From a bacterium (lineage in GTDB: Bacteria; Desulfobacterota; JAPLJL01), in contig JAQTNV010000017.1 in assembly GCA_028713675.1 (NCBI GenBank), positions 1 to 62,885 on the forward strand: a stretch of 62,885 bases of DNA, in the 5' to 3' direction. The notes beneath the pieces are model-generated. The model made no database searches. It was not told the DNA's origin and saw only the letters and a list, made by a program, of their open reading frames with translations. A program made the position numbers and the translations under genes. Of this stretch, positions 24,990 to 33,416 are shown one piece after another (the first letter of the stretch is position 1; every line of letters starts with the position of its first letter).

Positions 24990-27074
24990 ATGATCACCCA
25001 GGTCCGCAAACGCGACGGCCGGCTCGAGGCTTTCCAGCCCCGGAAAATCACCGACGCCATCCGCCGGTCGCTTTTCGATTTCGGCGTAAAAACCCCGGGA
25101 ACCGCGTCCCGCCTGTCCCGGGAGGCGGTCCGGGCCCTGGAGGCGGCCTACCCCCGGGAGGCCCCGGGGGTGGAAAACATCCAGGACACGGTTGTCTCGG
25201 TCCTGGGCCGCTGGAACCCCCGGGCGGCCGGGCGCTACCGGGATTACCGGGAGAAAAAAGCCCGTCTCCGGCAGGCCCGGCTGGAATTCGGGATCGAGGG
25301 GAAACTTTCCTACAATGCCCTGGCGGTGCTGGAACGCCGCTATCTCCGCCGGGACGAAAGCGGGAAACTGGTCGAGACCCCGAAACAGATGTTCCGCCGG
25401 GTGGCGCGCGCCGTGGCCCGGGTGGAACGGGATTACGGGAATGACCCCGCCCGGGTCGAAGAGGAATTCTTCCTGGCCATGTCCCGGCTGGAATTCCTGC
25501 CCAACAGCCCGACCCTTTTCAACGCCGGGACCCGTCACCCCCAGCTTTCCGCCTGCTTCGTTCTCCCGGTCGAGGATTCCCTGGATTCCATTTTTTCGGC
25601 TTTGAAGGAAACCGCCCTGATCGAAAAATCCGGCGGGGGAGTGGGTTTTTCCTTCTCCCGCCTCCGGTCCCGGGGGGACCTGGTCAAATCCACGCTGGGG
25701 GTGGCCTCGGGCCCGGTTTCGTTCATGCGGGTTTTCGACACCACCACCGATGTGATCAAGGCGGGCGGGAAAAGGCGGGGGGCGATGATGGGGGTGCTCC
25801 GGGTGGACCACCCCGACATCCTCGATTTCATTTCCGCCAAAGCGGACGCCCGGACCCTGAAAAACTTCAATCTCTCGGTGGGGGTGACCGACGTCTTCAT
25901 GGAGGCGGTCAACCGGGGCCGCGCCTACGATCTGATCAACCCCCGCACCGGGAAAGCCGTGAACAATCTCCCGGCCGGCCTGGTCTGGGACCGGATCGTC
26001 CAGGCCGCCTGGAAAACCGGGGATCCCGGGCTCCTTTTCCTGGACGAGATCAACCGGCGGAACCCCACCGCCCGGCTCGGTCAGATCGAGAGCACCAATC
26101 CCTGCGGGGAAGTGATCCTCCATCCCTACGAGTCCTGCAACCTGGGATCCGTCAACTTGACCCGGGTCCTGGAAAAATCCGGCCGGAATTACCGGATCGA
26201 CTGGAAGAAACTCCGGGGACTCGTCCGGCTCGCGGTCCGGTTCCTGGACAATGTTGTGGACGCCAACCATTATCCCCTCCCGGCGATTGCGCGGATCACC
26301 CGGGCCAACCGGAGGATCGGCCTGGGGGTGATGGGGTTTGCCGACCTGCTCTTTCTCCTGAAAGTCCCCTACGACTCGGAGCGGGCCCTTCGAACCGGCG
26401 GCAAAATCATGAAATTTATCGCAGAGGAATCGCATCGGGCCTCCGCCGAGCTGGGGAAGGAGCGGGGCTCCTTCCCGAATTTCCGGGGGAGCCTCTGGGA
26501 AAAAAGGGGATTCCGGGCGATACGGAACGCCACCACCACGGTGATCGCCCCCACCGGGACTCTCTCCATCATCGCGGGCTGTTCCTCGGGGATCGAGCCG
26601 GTGTTCGCCCTGAGCTTCATCCGCCGGGTGCTGGAGGGCCGGGAGCTCCTTGAAATCAACCCTGTATTCGAGTCGGAAGCCAAGGCCCGGGGGTTTTACT
26701 CCGCCGAATTGATGCTCGAGATCGCCCGGGCCGGTTCGATCCGGAAGGTGAAGGGGCTCCCGGAGGACCTGCGCCGGATTTTCGTGACGGCGCTGGAAAT
26801 CAGGCCGGAGCATCATGTCCGGATGCAGGCGGTTTTTCAGAAGTGGGTGGATAACAGTGTCTCCAAGACCGTCAACTTTCCCAAGGACGCCACCCCGGAG
26901 GACATTCAAAAGGTATTTCTCCTCGCCCACCGCCTGAAGTGCAAGGGCATTACCGTCTACCGCTACGGGTCAAGGGACGAACAGGTCCTTTCGCTTCCTA
27001 AGAGGTCGGATTTCCTGGAGGCCGAGTCCGAGTTTTCCGGGGGCTGTCCGACGGGAACGTGCCAAATAGCATAG
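24990..27074 (+). CDS. nrdJ: Adenosylcobalamin-dependent (class II) ribonucleotide reductase
   Basis: 694 residues. An N-terminal ATP-cone (about 1-95) is followed by the RNR barrel with QLSACFVLPVEDS (first redox Cys), NPCGEV with the thiyl-radical Cys, and APTGTLSIIAGCSSGIEP. The C-terminal GGCPTGTC carries the shuttle cysteines. The architecture is that of B12-dependent NrdJ, needing neither an NrdB nor a glycyl-radical activase, so it works with or without oxygen. The start is ATG 24990 or TTG 24984; neither has a convincing ribosome-binding site. The stop codon lies inside a GCATAGG heptad array. No cobalamin riboswitch is visible upstream. Confidence 0.94.
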   Translation: MITQVRKRDGRLEAFQPRKITDAIRRSLFDFGVKTPGTASRLSREAVRALEAAYPREAPGVENIQDTVVSVLGRWNPRAAGRYRDYREKKARLRQARLEFGIEGKLSYNALAVLERRYLRRDESGKLVETPKQMFRRVARAVARVERDYGNDPARVEEEFFLAMSRLEFLPNSPTLFNAGTRHPQLSACFVLPVEDSLDSIFSALKETALIEKSGGGVGFSFSRLRSRGDLVKSTLGVASGPVSFMRVFDTTTDVIKAGGKRRGAMMGVLRVDHPDILDFISAKADARTLKNFNLSVGVTDVFMEAVNRGRAYDLINPRTGKAVNNLPAGLVWDRIVQAAWKTGDPGLLFLDEINRRNPTARLGQIESTNPCGEVILHPYESCNLGSVNLTRVLEKSGRNYRIDWKKLRGLVRLAVRFLDNVVDANHYPLPAIARITRANRRIGLGVMGFADLLFLLKVPYDSERALRTGGKIMKFIAEESHRASAELGKERGSFPNFRGSLWEKRGFRAIRNATTTVIAPTGTLSIIAGCSSGIEPVFALSFIRRVLEGRELLEINPVFESEAKARGFYSAELMLEIARAGSIRKVKGLPEDLRRIFVTALEIRPEHHVRMQAVFQKWVDNSVSKTVNFPKDATPEDIQKVFLLAHRLKCKGITVYRYGSRDEQVLSLPKRSDFLEAESEFSGGCPTGTCQIA

Positions 27075-27274
27075 GGCATGGAGCATAGAGCATAGGGCAA
27101 AAAACGTGAGGCGTGAGGCGTCAGAAAGCAAGCAGTATGCAGTCCCTCCGTTGTCGGGATAAATAAGCAGTACGCAGGAGATGGGAGATGGAAGATAGAA
27201 GATTGGGAAAAACCGATAAATCCGATGGTTTTATCTCTTCCCTATCTCCGATCTCCGATCTTCTATCTTCGATT
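27069..27274. repeat. Heptad arrays: GCATAGG, CGTGAGG and GGAGATG types
   Basis: 27069-27098 reads GCATAGG, GCATGGA, GCATAGA, GCATAGG, GC and includes the RNR stop codon. 27105-27125 is CGTGAGG, CGTGAGG, CGTCAGA. 27177-27204 is GGAGATG, GGAGATG, GAAGATA, GAAGATT. 27233-27274 is the complement (CCCTATC, TCCGATC, TCCGATC, TTCTATC, TTCGATT), so the last two form inverted arms of a long hairpin. No gene. Confidence 0.85.
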
Positions 27275-27331
27275 AACCAGACAGACTGGAGAAACCAACA
27301 AGCAGATCAAATTATCGAGGAATCAGGGAAC

Positions 27332-27652
27332 TTACGAATATGCCCATACAAAGAAAAGGCCGGCCAGAAGAAGCAGGACCAGGGTTGAGATGTAGCCGAA
27401 TGGTTTAGTTTTTCTTTTCAGCCATTTCGCCAGCATAATCCCCAGAATAATCGCGATTAGAAGTGAGGATATTATCGTGGTTAAAAGGAGGGATTTGCCC
27501 CCGAGGGATTCCATTACCTTAACCGAGAATGTCAGCAGATGGAGAATAAAATAATTGGCAAAAAGAAAAATCAGGAAGCCGGAGAAAATCCCGGCCAGCA
27601 CCCGGTTCCAGGTGGGGGAAGATATAAATTGATTATTGGATTCGTTCATCAT
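27332..27652 (-). CDS. Small membrane protein, unknown
   Basis: 106 residues with three predicted transmembrane helices (about 15-42, 55-76 and 86-104), with basic residues (LKRKTK) between the second and third. I do not recognise a family. It starts ATG-ATG and has only a weak AGAAG before it. It is isolated between repeats, downstream of neither neighbour's operon. Codon use and helix pattern look genuine rather than a chance reading frame. Confidence 0.6.
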   Translation of the reverse strand: MMNESNNQFISSPTWNRVLAGIFSGFLIFLFANYFILHLLTFSVKVMESLGGKSLLLTTIISSLLIAIILGIMLAKWLKRKTKPFGYISTLVLLLLAGLFFVWAYS

Positions 27653-28055
27653 CTTCTATTCATATTACCTTAAATTCCGATAGCTTTCCAACGTAAAAAT
27701 CACCCTAGTATTGGCTGTATGTCTTACATCAGTTTATTTAGATTGCCCGATTCACTTGTCCTGACATCGGAAGGATCGGGCAAAGGAAAATTCGCCGATC
27801 CCTCATACTTCGGGATAAATAAATCGGCAAACTACAAAGAAGGGAAAGCCATGAATTGAAAATCTCCCCTGCCCCTCTTTCAACAAAGAGGGGAAAGGAA
27901 TGAAAACGTAAATATTTTAGTCATTCCGGGCATAGACAGAATCTGCCCGGATTTAATGGAGGGGGGCAAAATACTTTTCTGGATTCCGGCTTTCGCCGGA
28001 ATGACGGTCTTTAGGTTCGGAGCGCTATGCCCTTTGCCCTATGCTCTTTGCTCTG
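27653..28055. repeat. Gene-free repeat-rich stretch between the small membrane protein and fhs
   Basis: 27741-27830 has CACTTGTCCTGA/GGATCGGGCAA-type palindromes. 27860-27900 has CCCCTCTTT...AAAGAGGGG. 27983-28002 is the palindrome ATTCCGGCTTTCGCCGGAAT followed by GACGG. 28024-28055 is a heptad array GCTATGC, CCTTTGC, CCTATGC, TCTTTGC, inverted relative to the array at 27069. I see no coding sequence. Confidence 0.7.
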
Positions 28056-28094
28056 AAAAAAGTGTGGGCGCCCGAGGGGGACCCAGGCGCCCAC
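28056..28094 (-). terminator. Rho-independent terminator of fhs
   Basis: On the minus strand GTGGGCGCC (28094-28086) pairs perfectly with GGCGCCCAC (28072-28064) over nine base pairs and is followed by TTTTTT. It lies about 30 nt after the fhs stop. Confidence 0.9.
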
Positions 28095-28123
28095 TGTGTA
28101 GTAGAGAGGGGGATAGGAGGAGG

Positions 28124-29893
28124 TTAGAAAAGACCTTTTACCTTTCCGGTTTTCACATCCACGTCCACCCGGCGGAAGGCCGGATCGGAGCTGGTCCCCG
28201 GCATCAGGCTGATCGTCCCGGTGCAGGGGCAGAGAAAACCGGCTCCGGAAAATACCAGAACGTCCCGGACGGGCAGGGTCCAGCCCTTGGGCACACCCTT
28301 GATCGCCGGGTCGTGGGTTAAACTCAGGTGAGTCTTGACCATCATCGTATTGAAATTCTTCATCGCGGGATTTTCTTCATATTTCTTGGCCTTGGCTTCG
28401 GCCTCGGGGGTCCAGGCCACCCCGCTGGCCCCGTAAACCTCCTTGGCGATCAATTCCACGCGCTTCCGGAGCGGCATCTCCAGGGGGTAGAGGAACTTGA
28501 TGCTCGGCTTTTCCCGGCAGGCGTCGATGACCGCGTCAGCCAGCTCCAGGGCTCCGTCACCGCCCTTGCGCCAGTGCTCGGAGACCGCGCAGCGGGCCCC
28601 GGCTTTTTCCGCGTACCTCTTCACCAGGGCGATCTCGTTCTTGGTATCGGTGTGGAAGGAGTTAATGCAGACCACCGGGGTGAGGCCGGACTTTTTCACG
28701 ATCGAGAGGTGATGGAGGAGGTTGCCGATGCCTTTTTCGAGGAGGCCGAGGTTTTCCTTCTGGTAGGCCTCGTCCAGGGGCCGGCCGGCCACGACCTTGG
28801 GACCGCCTCCGTGCATTTTCATGGCCCGGATCGTGGAGGTCAGCACCGAAACATTGGGCACGAGCCCGGAGAGCCGGGACTTCACGTTCCAGAATTTTTC
28901 GAAACCGATGTCGGCCCCGAAGCCGCTTTCGGTCACATGGTAATCAAACATCTTCAGGCCCAGGCGGTCGCCGATGATGGAGGACTGGCCGACCGCGATG
29001 TTGGCGAAGGGGCCGGCGTGGACCATGACCGGCTGGTATTCGACCGTGGACATCAGGGTGGGGTTGATGGTGTTCCGCATCCAGGCGCACATGGCCCCGG
29101 CCACCTCGAGGTCCTCGGTGGTCACCGGTTTGCCTTTTTTATCGTAAGCGACGGTGATTTTCCCCAGCCGCTCACGCAGGTCCTTCAGGTCGCGGACGAT
29201 GGAAAGGATGGCCATTAATTCGGAGCTGACGGCGATCCCGAACCGGGAAGGCATCAGGTAGCCGTCCATCTTGCCCCCGATGCCCATGATAATGTTGCGC
29301 AGGCCCTGGGCGCAGAAATCCATCACCCAGCCCATTTCGATGTTCTTGGGATCGATGTCGAGGCGGCGGAGCTTCCGCTGGGAAAGCTCCTCGTCGCTGT
29401 AATTGGACTCGTGCTGCATCCGGGCGTTCAGGGCGACCATGGCCAGGTTGTGGGCGTTGACGATATCGTTGATGTCCCCGGTCAGGCCGAGGGAGAACTC
29501 CGTCATCGGGATCAGCAGGGCGAGCCCCCCGCCCGCGGCGGTGCCCTTGACGTTCATGGTCGGACCGCCCGAGGGCTGGCGGATGCACCCGCCGGAAATT
29601 TTCTTCCGCTTCCCGAGGCCTTCAATCAGGCCCAGGGTGGTCGTGGTTTTGCCTTCACCCAGCGGGGTGGGGGTGATCGCGGTTACTTCGATGAATTTTC
29701 CATTGGGACGGTTTTTCAGCCGCTCGGAAATCTTCATGAAATCGAGCCGGCAGAGCTTTCCGTAAGGAATAATCTCATCCTTTTTTAATCCCAACCGTTC
29801 CCGATACTGATCGGGCGTGGGCATATGCTCTTCGGCAATCTCGGCGATTTGCCAGTCTTTAAGTTTGACTGGATCTAGTTTCTTGGTCGTCAT
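28124..29893 (-). CDS. fhs: Formate-tetrahydrofolate ligase
   Basis: 589 residues. ATP-dependent formation of 10-formyl-THF from formate, an entry step of the Wood-Ljungdahl methyl branch and a source of C1 units for purines. The N-terminal [19 protein letters not shown]-loop, the [13 protein letters not shown] folate-site segment and [16 protein letters not shown] near the C-terminus are present. Length is in the normal 550-600 range. It has its own promoter and terminator, so it is monocistronic. The organism also has SHMT, pabABC and purL nearby, but no other Wood-Ljungdahl genes are in this window. Confidence 0.97.
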   Translation of the reverse strand: MTTKKLDPVKLKDWQIAEIAEEHMPTPDQYRERLGLKKDEIIPYGKLCRLDFMKISERLKNRPNGKFIEVTAITPTPLGEGKTTTTLGLIEGLGKRKKISGGCIRQPSGGPTMNVKGTAAGGGLALLIPMTEFSLGLTGDINDIVNAHNLAMVALNARMQHESNYSDEELSQRKLRRLDIDPKNIEMGWVMDFCAQGLRNIIMGIGGKMDGYLMPSRFGIAVSSELMAILSIVRDLKDLRERLGKITVAYDKKGKPVTTEDLEVAGAMCAWMRNTINPTLMSTVEYQPVMVHAGPFANIAVGQSSIIGDRLGLKMFDYHVTESGFGADIGFEKFWNVKSRLSGLVPNVSVLTSTIRAMKMHGGGPKVVAGRPLDEAYQKENLGLLEKGIGNLLHHLSIVKKSGLTPVVCINSFHTDTKNEIALVKRYAEKAGARCAVSEHWRKGGDGALELADAVIDACREKPSIKFLYPLEMPLRKRVELIAKEVYGASGVAWTPEAEAKAKKYEENPAMKNFNTMMVKTHLSLTHDPAIKGVPKGWTLPVRDVLVFSGAGFLCPCTGTISLMPGTSSDPAFRRVDVDVKTGKVKGLF

Positions 29894-29944
29894 TTTCGAT
29901 TTAAATTTTGTTAATTCAAACTAACAAGTTTTATTGTGAACTAA

Positions 29945-29973
29945 TTTTTATCCGGTAATGGTTTTCGTGTCAA
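29945..29973 (-). promoter_or_regulatory. Sigma-70-type promoter of fhs
   Basis: On the minus strand TTGACA (29968-29973), 17 nt, TAAAAA (29945-29950), about 52 bp upstream of the start. The surrounding 29894-30113 is AT-rich and holds no gene or riboswitch I recognise. Confidence 0.6.
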
Positions 29974-30113
29974 GTAAAAAAAATAAAGTCAAAATTTCAT
30001 AATTACCAAGGAAAACAATAGGTTATGATTTACTAAGAGTTATAATCGACCAAATCAGGTAATTGAGTGCACCGCATACAAAGGTTAGGGCTGGAATATG
30101 TAGGGTAAAATAC

Positions 30114-30989
30114 CTATGAATTTGTTTTTTTGTTGATATTCCGCTGTAACAATTCGTGATAGGCTCGCTGAATTATTTTCGTGATCGGTCCGGGAATGCC
30201 GGAGCCGATCTTTTTTCCCTCGATTTTTATCACCGGAGCGACCTCAATCAGGGAATTGGTCAGGAAAACCTCCCCGGCCCGATATAGATCAGAGGGTCTT
30301 AATTTCTTTTCCCGGCAGGGGATTCCCTGTTCGCGGGCCAATTCCATCACGATTTCCCGGGTGATCCCCGGGAGGATTGGACTTTGAGTGGGGGGGGTGA
30401 AAAGGGCGGATTTTCCGACCAGGAAAACATTAGTCATCGCGCCTTCCGCGACGAACCCGCTTTGATCCAGAAAAATGGCCTCATCGGCGTTCCGGGTCCG
30501 GGCTTCTTCCCGGGCCAGGCGGTTCTCCAGATAATTCAGGTTTTTCCAGCGCGGCAGGGGAGAAAAGGAGTTCCGGCGGATCGCGCTGATCACCGCTGAA
30601 ACCCCCGATTTACTCATCCAGCGCGGGGGCGAGTAAGGGATGACCGTAATAACCAGTTCTCCAGGGTTTTGTTTTTTATTCGCTCCGGGATGGGAGTCCG
30701 GACCGGGGATCAGAGTGATCCGGACCCGGGCCTCGGACAGGTTGTTCAGGCAAATGAGGTCCTGGATGGCTTCGGCGATCCGGAAATTATTTTCCCTGAT
30801 CCGGATTCCCAGGGTCCGGGCGGAAACCCGGAGACGCCGCAAGTGATCGTCCAACCGGAAAGGATGGCCCCCGTAAACCCGCAGGGTTTCGAACAGGCCC
30901 TCGCCGTAGAGGAACCCGGGGCTGAAAACCGGGATCCCGGCTTCGGAGGCCGGGAGGATCAAACCGTTATGGTAAACGTAACCGTTCAT
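30114..30989 (-). CDS. pabC: Aminodeoxychorismate lyase (class IV PLP aminotransferase fold)
   Basis: 291 residues of fold type IV. PLP Lys in PRWKNLNYLENRLA; AIFLDQSGFVAEGAMTNVFLV is the family signature; EVFLTNSLIEVAPV is near the C-terminus. The class includes branched-chain aminotransferase and D-amino-acid aminotransferase, and sequence alone does not decide. The position after pabA and pabB in the same direction makes 4-amino-4-deoxychorismate lyase (pABA for folate) the best call. No clear ribosome-binding site; an ATTGACG array abuts the start. Confidence 0.82.
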   Translation of the reverse strand: MNGYVYHNGLILPASEAGIPVFSPGFLYGEGLFETLRVYGGHPFRLDDHLRRLRVSARTLGIRIRENNFRIAEAIQDLICLNNLSEARVRITLIPGPDSHPGANKKQNPGELVITVIPYSPPRWMSKSGVSAVISAIRRNSFSPLPRWKNLNYLENRLAREEARTRNADEAIFLDQSGFVAEGAMTNVFLVGKSALFTPPTQSPILPGITREIVMELAREQGIPCREKKLRPSDLYRAGEVFLTNSLIEVAPVIKIEGKKIGSGIPGPITKIIQRAYHELLQRNINKKTNS

Positions 30990-31002
30990 TGATCAATTTA
31001 TT

Positions 31003-31089
31003 ATTGACGAATGACGAATGACGATTGACGATTTTTAAACAAATGATTTTCCCGTTCGTCAATCTACAATCGTCAATCTACAATTTTTA
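31003..31089. repeat. Inverted pair of ATTGACG heptad arrays between pabC and pabB
   Basis: 31003-31030: ATTGACG, AATGACG, AATGACG, ATTGACG. 31055-31089: TTCGTCA, ATCTACA, ATCGTCA, ATCTACA, ATTTTTA. The arms are complementary in type and separated by 24 nt, so a long imperfect hairpin is possible. Confidence 0.85.
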
Positions 31090-31101
31090 TCCCATTGAAC
31101 C

Positions 31102-32508
31102 CTATTCAGTGAGCGCTTCCTTTAATGCCCGGCCCTTGACCAGGGTTTCCTCGTATTCCGCTTCCGGATCGGAATCGGCCACGATCCCGCCCCCCACATG
31201 GAAATGGGCTGTTCCGTTCCTGATCAGGATGGTGCGGATCACGATATTCAAATCCGTCCGGCCGTCGAAGCCGATGTATCCGAGTGAACCAGTATACAGG
31301 GAACGGGCCTGCGGTTCGAGCTCGGCGATGATTTCCATGGCCCGGATCTTGGGGGCCCCGGTGATCGAGCCGCCCGGAAAGGCGGCGTGCAGAAGATCGA
31401 CCACGTCCAGGTCTTTCCTCAGCCGGCCCTCGACGGTGGAGACCAGGTGAAATACCGTCGGGTGGGTTTCCAGCCGGGCGTGTTCCTTGACCCGCACCGT
31501 TCCATACCGGCAGACCCGCCCGAGGTCGTTTCTTTCCAGGTCCACGATCATGTTCAGTTCCGCCCGGTCCTTGGGGCTTTCCCGGAGTTCCCGGCGGAGC
31601 CGGGCATCCTCGGCGGGATTACGGCCGCGCCGGCGCGTGCCCTTGATGGGGCAGGTTTCCACCTTTTCACCTTCCAGCCTGAGAAAGCGCTCGGGGGAGG
31701 AGCAAACCACCGTGAGACCGGGAAAATCCAGGTAGCCCCCGAAAGAGGAGGGATTTCTTTCCCGGAGCTTCCGGTAAAGGGAAAAAGGCGGTGAAGAGAG
31801 GGGCAGGGAAAAACGCTGGGAGAGATTGACCTGGTAGACCTCGCCTTCCCGGATGTAACCGATGATCTTCCGGACGGCGGCCAAGTATTCCCGGCGGGTG
31901 AAGTTGGAAACCAGACGGGGCCGGGCTTGGGGAGCAGGGGGCCGGGGGCAAGGCGCCGGGGGCTTTGTTAACTGCCGAAGAAAAGAGTTTTTATCTTGGG
32001 AAAGTTTTATGCCGCGCCTGTCCAGGAAGGATAAGGTCCAGCGTTTTTGCCAGTGATCATAAGCCAGCACCTGATCGTAAAAACCGAGATGCAGGTCCGG
32101 GAGCTTGAGATCGTCGCGGGCGGGCCGGGGAAGCTTTTCCAGGAACCGGCAAAGGTCGTAAGAAAAATAGCCCACCGCTCCCCCCGGGAAAGGAATATCG
32201 GAAGCCGGGTTTTTTACCCGCAGGCCCTGGAGCAATTTTTGGAGTGTCGAAAAGGGATCGGCCCGGAAATGCCGGCTTTTTCCCCCGGAGGAAAGGCGGA
32301 CCCGGCTGCCCCGGGAAGAAAGGGTCAGAAAAGGCCGAGAACCCATGAAGGTGTATCGGCCCCTGCCGCCGGGCTCGATCAGGCTGCTTTCCAGCAGGAA
32401 AGGCATCGGGCCGGAAAGCATCCGGCGGAAGACCTCAACCGGCGGGCCCAGGTCGGGGAGTTCTTCAGTCTGAAACTTCGCGCGTTTATCGAAGTGAGGG
32501 ATATTCAT
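31102..32508 (-). CDS. pabB: Aminodeoxychorismate synthase component I
   Basis: 468 residues of the chorismate-utilising family. YQVNLSQRF, SPERFL and the CPIKGTRRRG motif are present. The Lys in PIKGT is the nucleophile that distinguishes PabB from anthranilate synthase TrpE, which has Ala (PIAGT). FPGGSITGAPKIRAMEII and GYIGFDGRTDLNIVIRT complete the catalytic domain. It partners the PabA amidotransferase at 32671 and makes ADC for folate. Confidence 0.9.
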   Translation of the reverse strand: MNIPHFDKRAKFQTEELPDLGPPVEVFRRMLSGPMPFLLESSLIEPGGRGRYTFMGSRPFLTLSSRGSRVRLSSGGKSRHFRADPFSTLQKLLQGLRVKNPASDIPFPGGAVGYFSYDLCRFLEKLPRPARDDLKLPDLHLGFYDQVLAYDHWQKRWTLSFLDRRGIKLSQDKNSFLRQLTKPPAPCPRPPAPQARPRLVSNFTRREYLAAVRKIIGYIREGEVYQVNLSQRFSLPLSSPPFSLYRKLRERNPSSFGGYLDFPGLTVVCSSPERFLRLEGEKVETCPIKGTRRRGRNPAEDARLRRELRESPKDRAELNMIVDLERNDLGRVCRYGTVRVKEHARLETHPTVFHLVSTVEGRLRKDLDVVDLLHAAFPGGSITGAPKIRAMEIIAELEPQARSLYTGSLGYIGFDGRTDLNIVIRTILIRNGTAHFHVGGGIVADSDPEAEYEETLVKGRALKEALTE

Positions 32509-32522
32509 TCTGGATACTTTGA

Positions 32523-32646
32523 TTTTTTGTCATTCCGGGCTTGACCAAGCCTGCCCCGGACTTGATCCGGGGGAATCCATCCTCTTTTTCTGGATCCCCG
32601 CTTCCGCGGGGACGACGTCTGGATTCCTGCTTTCGCAGGAATGACG
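32523..32646. repeat. Cluster of dRS3-like palindromes between pabA and pabB
   Basis: 32591-32616 and 32619-32646 each contain the TGGAT(T/C)C-stem-GCTTTCGC-stem-GA(A/C)GAC type palindrome, for example ATTCCTGCTTTCGCAGGAAT followed by GACG. 32532-32575 is a longer relative (GGGCTTGACCAAGC, CCGGACTTGATCCGG). Similar copies are at 27983 and 36191. Mobile or slippage-borne intergenic elements; no gene. Confidence 0.8.
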
Positions 32647-32670
32647 TCAGAAATTTTGTTTTCCAATGAT

Positions 32671-33261
32671 TTAGTGACTTAGGCATTTTTCTCTTAAGAA
32701 GTTTTTCAGAATCTTTTTTCCTTCCGGGGTCAGGAATGACTCCGGGTGGAACTGGACCCCGAAAGCCGGGTAATGCCGGTGGCGGATACCCATGACGATG
32801 CCATCCCTCGTCCGGGCCGAGACGATAAATTCCGCCGGCAGTGATTTCGGGTCCAGGGTCAGGGAATGATAGCGCATGGCGGAAAAGGGACTTTTCACCC
32901 CGCGGAAAAGGCCGACCTTTTCATGAAATACCCGGGAGGTTTTCCCGTGCATCACCTCCGGGGCCCGGATCACCCTTCCGCCGAGAGCGAAACCCAGGCA
33001 CTGGTGCCCCAGGCAGACGCCGAGAATGGGGATCTTCCCGAGCGTTTTCCGGATGAGAGGGACCGAGATCCCGGCGCCTTCGGGTCGCCCCGGCCCGGGG
33101 CTGATCACGATCCGCTCCGGTTTCAGCCGGGCGATCCGGTCAAGCGTGATCCGGTCGTTCCGGAAGACCACCGGTTCGACCCCCAGCTCGCCGAAGGCCT
33201 GGACGAGATTGTAGGTAAAGGAATCGTAGTTATCGATAATCAGAAGTTCCGGACGGGACAT
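32671..33261 (-). CDS. pabA: Glutamine amidotransferase of aminodeoxychorismate/anthranilate synthase
   Basis: 196 residues, class I glutamine amidotransferase. Oxyanion and phosphate motif VISPGPGRPEGAG, nucleophile Cys in LGVCLGHQCLG, and catalytic His-Glu in VQFHPESFLTPEG. Supplies ammonia to PabB. Because no trpE or other trp gene is nearby, pabA is preferred to trpG, though amphibolic use is possible. Confidence 0.9.
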   Translation of the reverse strand: MSRPELLIIDNYDSFTYNLVQAFGELGVEPVVFRNDRITLDRIARLKPERIVISPGPGRPEGAGISVPLIRKTLGKIPILGVCLGHQCLGFALGGRVIRAPEVMHGKTSRVFHEKVGLFRGVKSPFSAMRYHSLTLDPKSLPAEFIVSARTRDGIVMGIRHRHYPAFGVQFHPESFLTPEGKKILKNFLREKCLSH

Positions 33262-33281
33262 TTTCGATTTATTTTTATTTT

Positions 33282-33311
33282 GGGAGGGCGGGGCCCAGCC
33301 CCGCCCCTACA
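33282..33311. repeat. GC-rich palindrome, GGGCGGGGC type
   Basis: GGCGGGGCCCAGCCCCGCC followed by CCTACAG lies just upstream of pabA. The same element family recurs at 47791-47818 after the FGE-like gene. Confidence 0.7.
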
Positions 33312-33416
33312 GAATCTAAGCTAGGTTAAACAGGTCGGGATTAAAAGGCAATTTATTGCCTCTGAATCGGCAGACCGCCAGGAAATCTTTGATTGGGGGA
33401 AAAGGAAAAAAGCGTG

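Noticed and set aside
27188-27388. A 66-codon plus-strand frame
   Set aside because: Most of it is the translated GGAGATG/TCCGATC heptad hairpin. No ribosome-binding site or recognisable protein feature.
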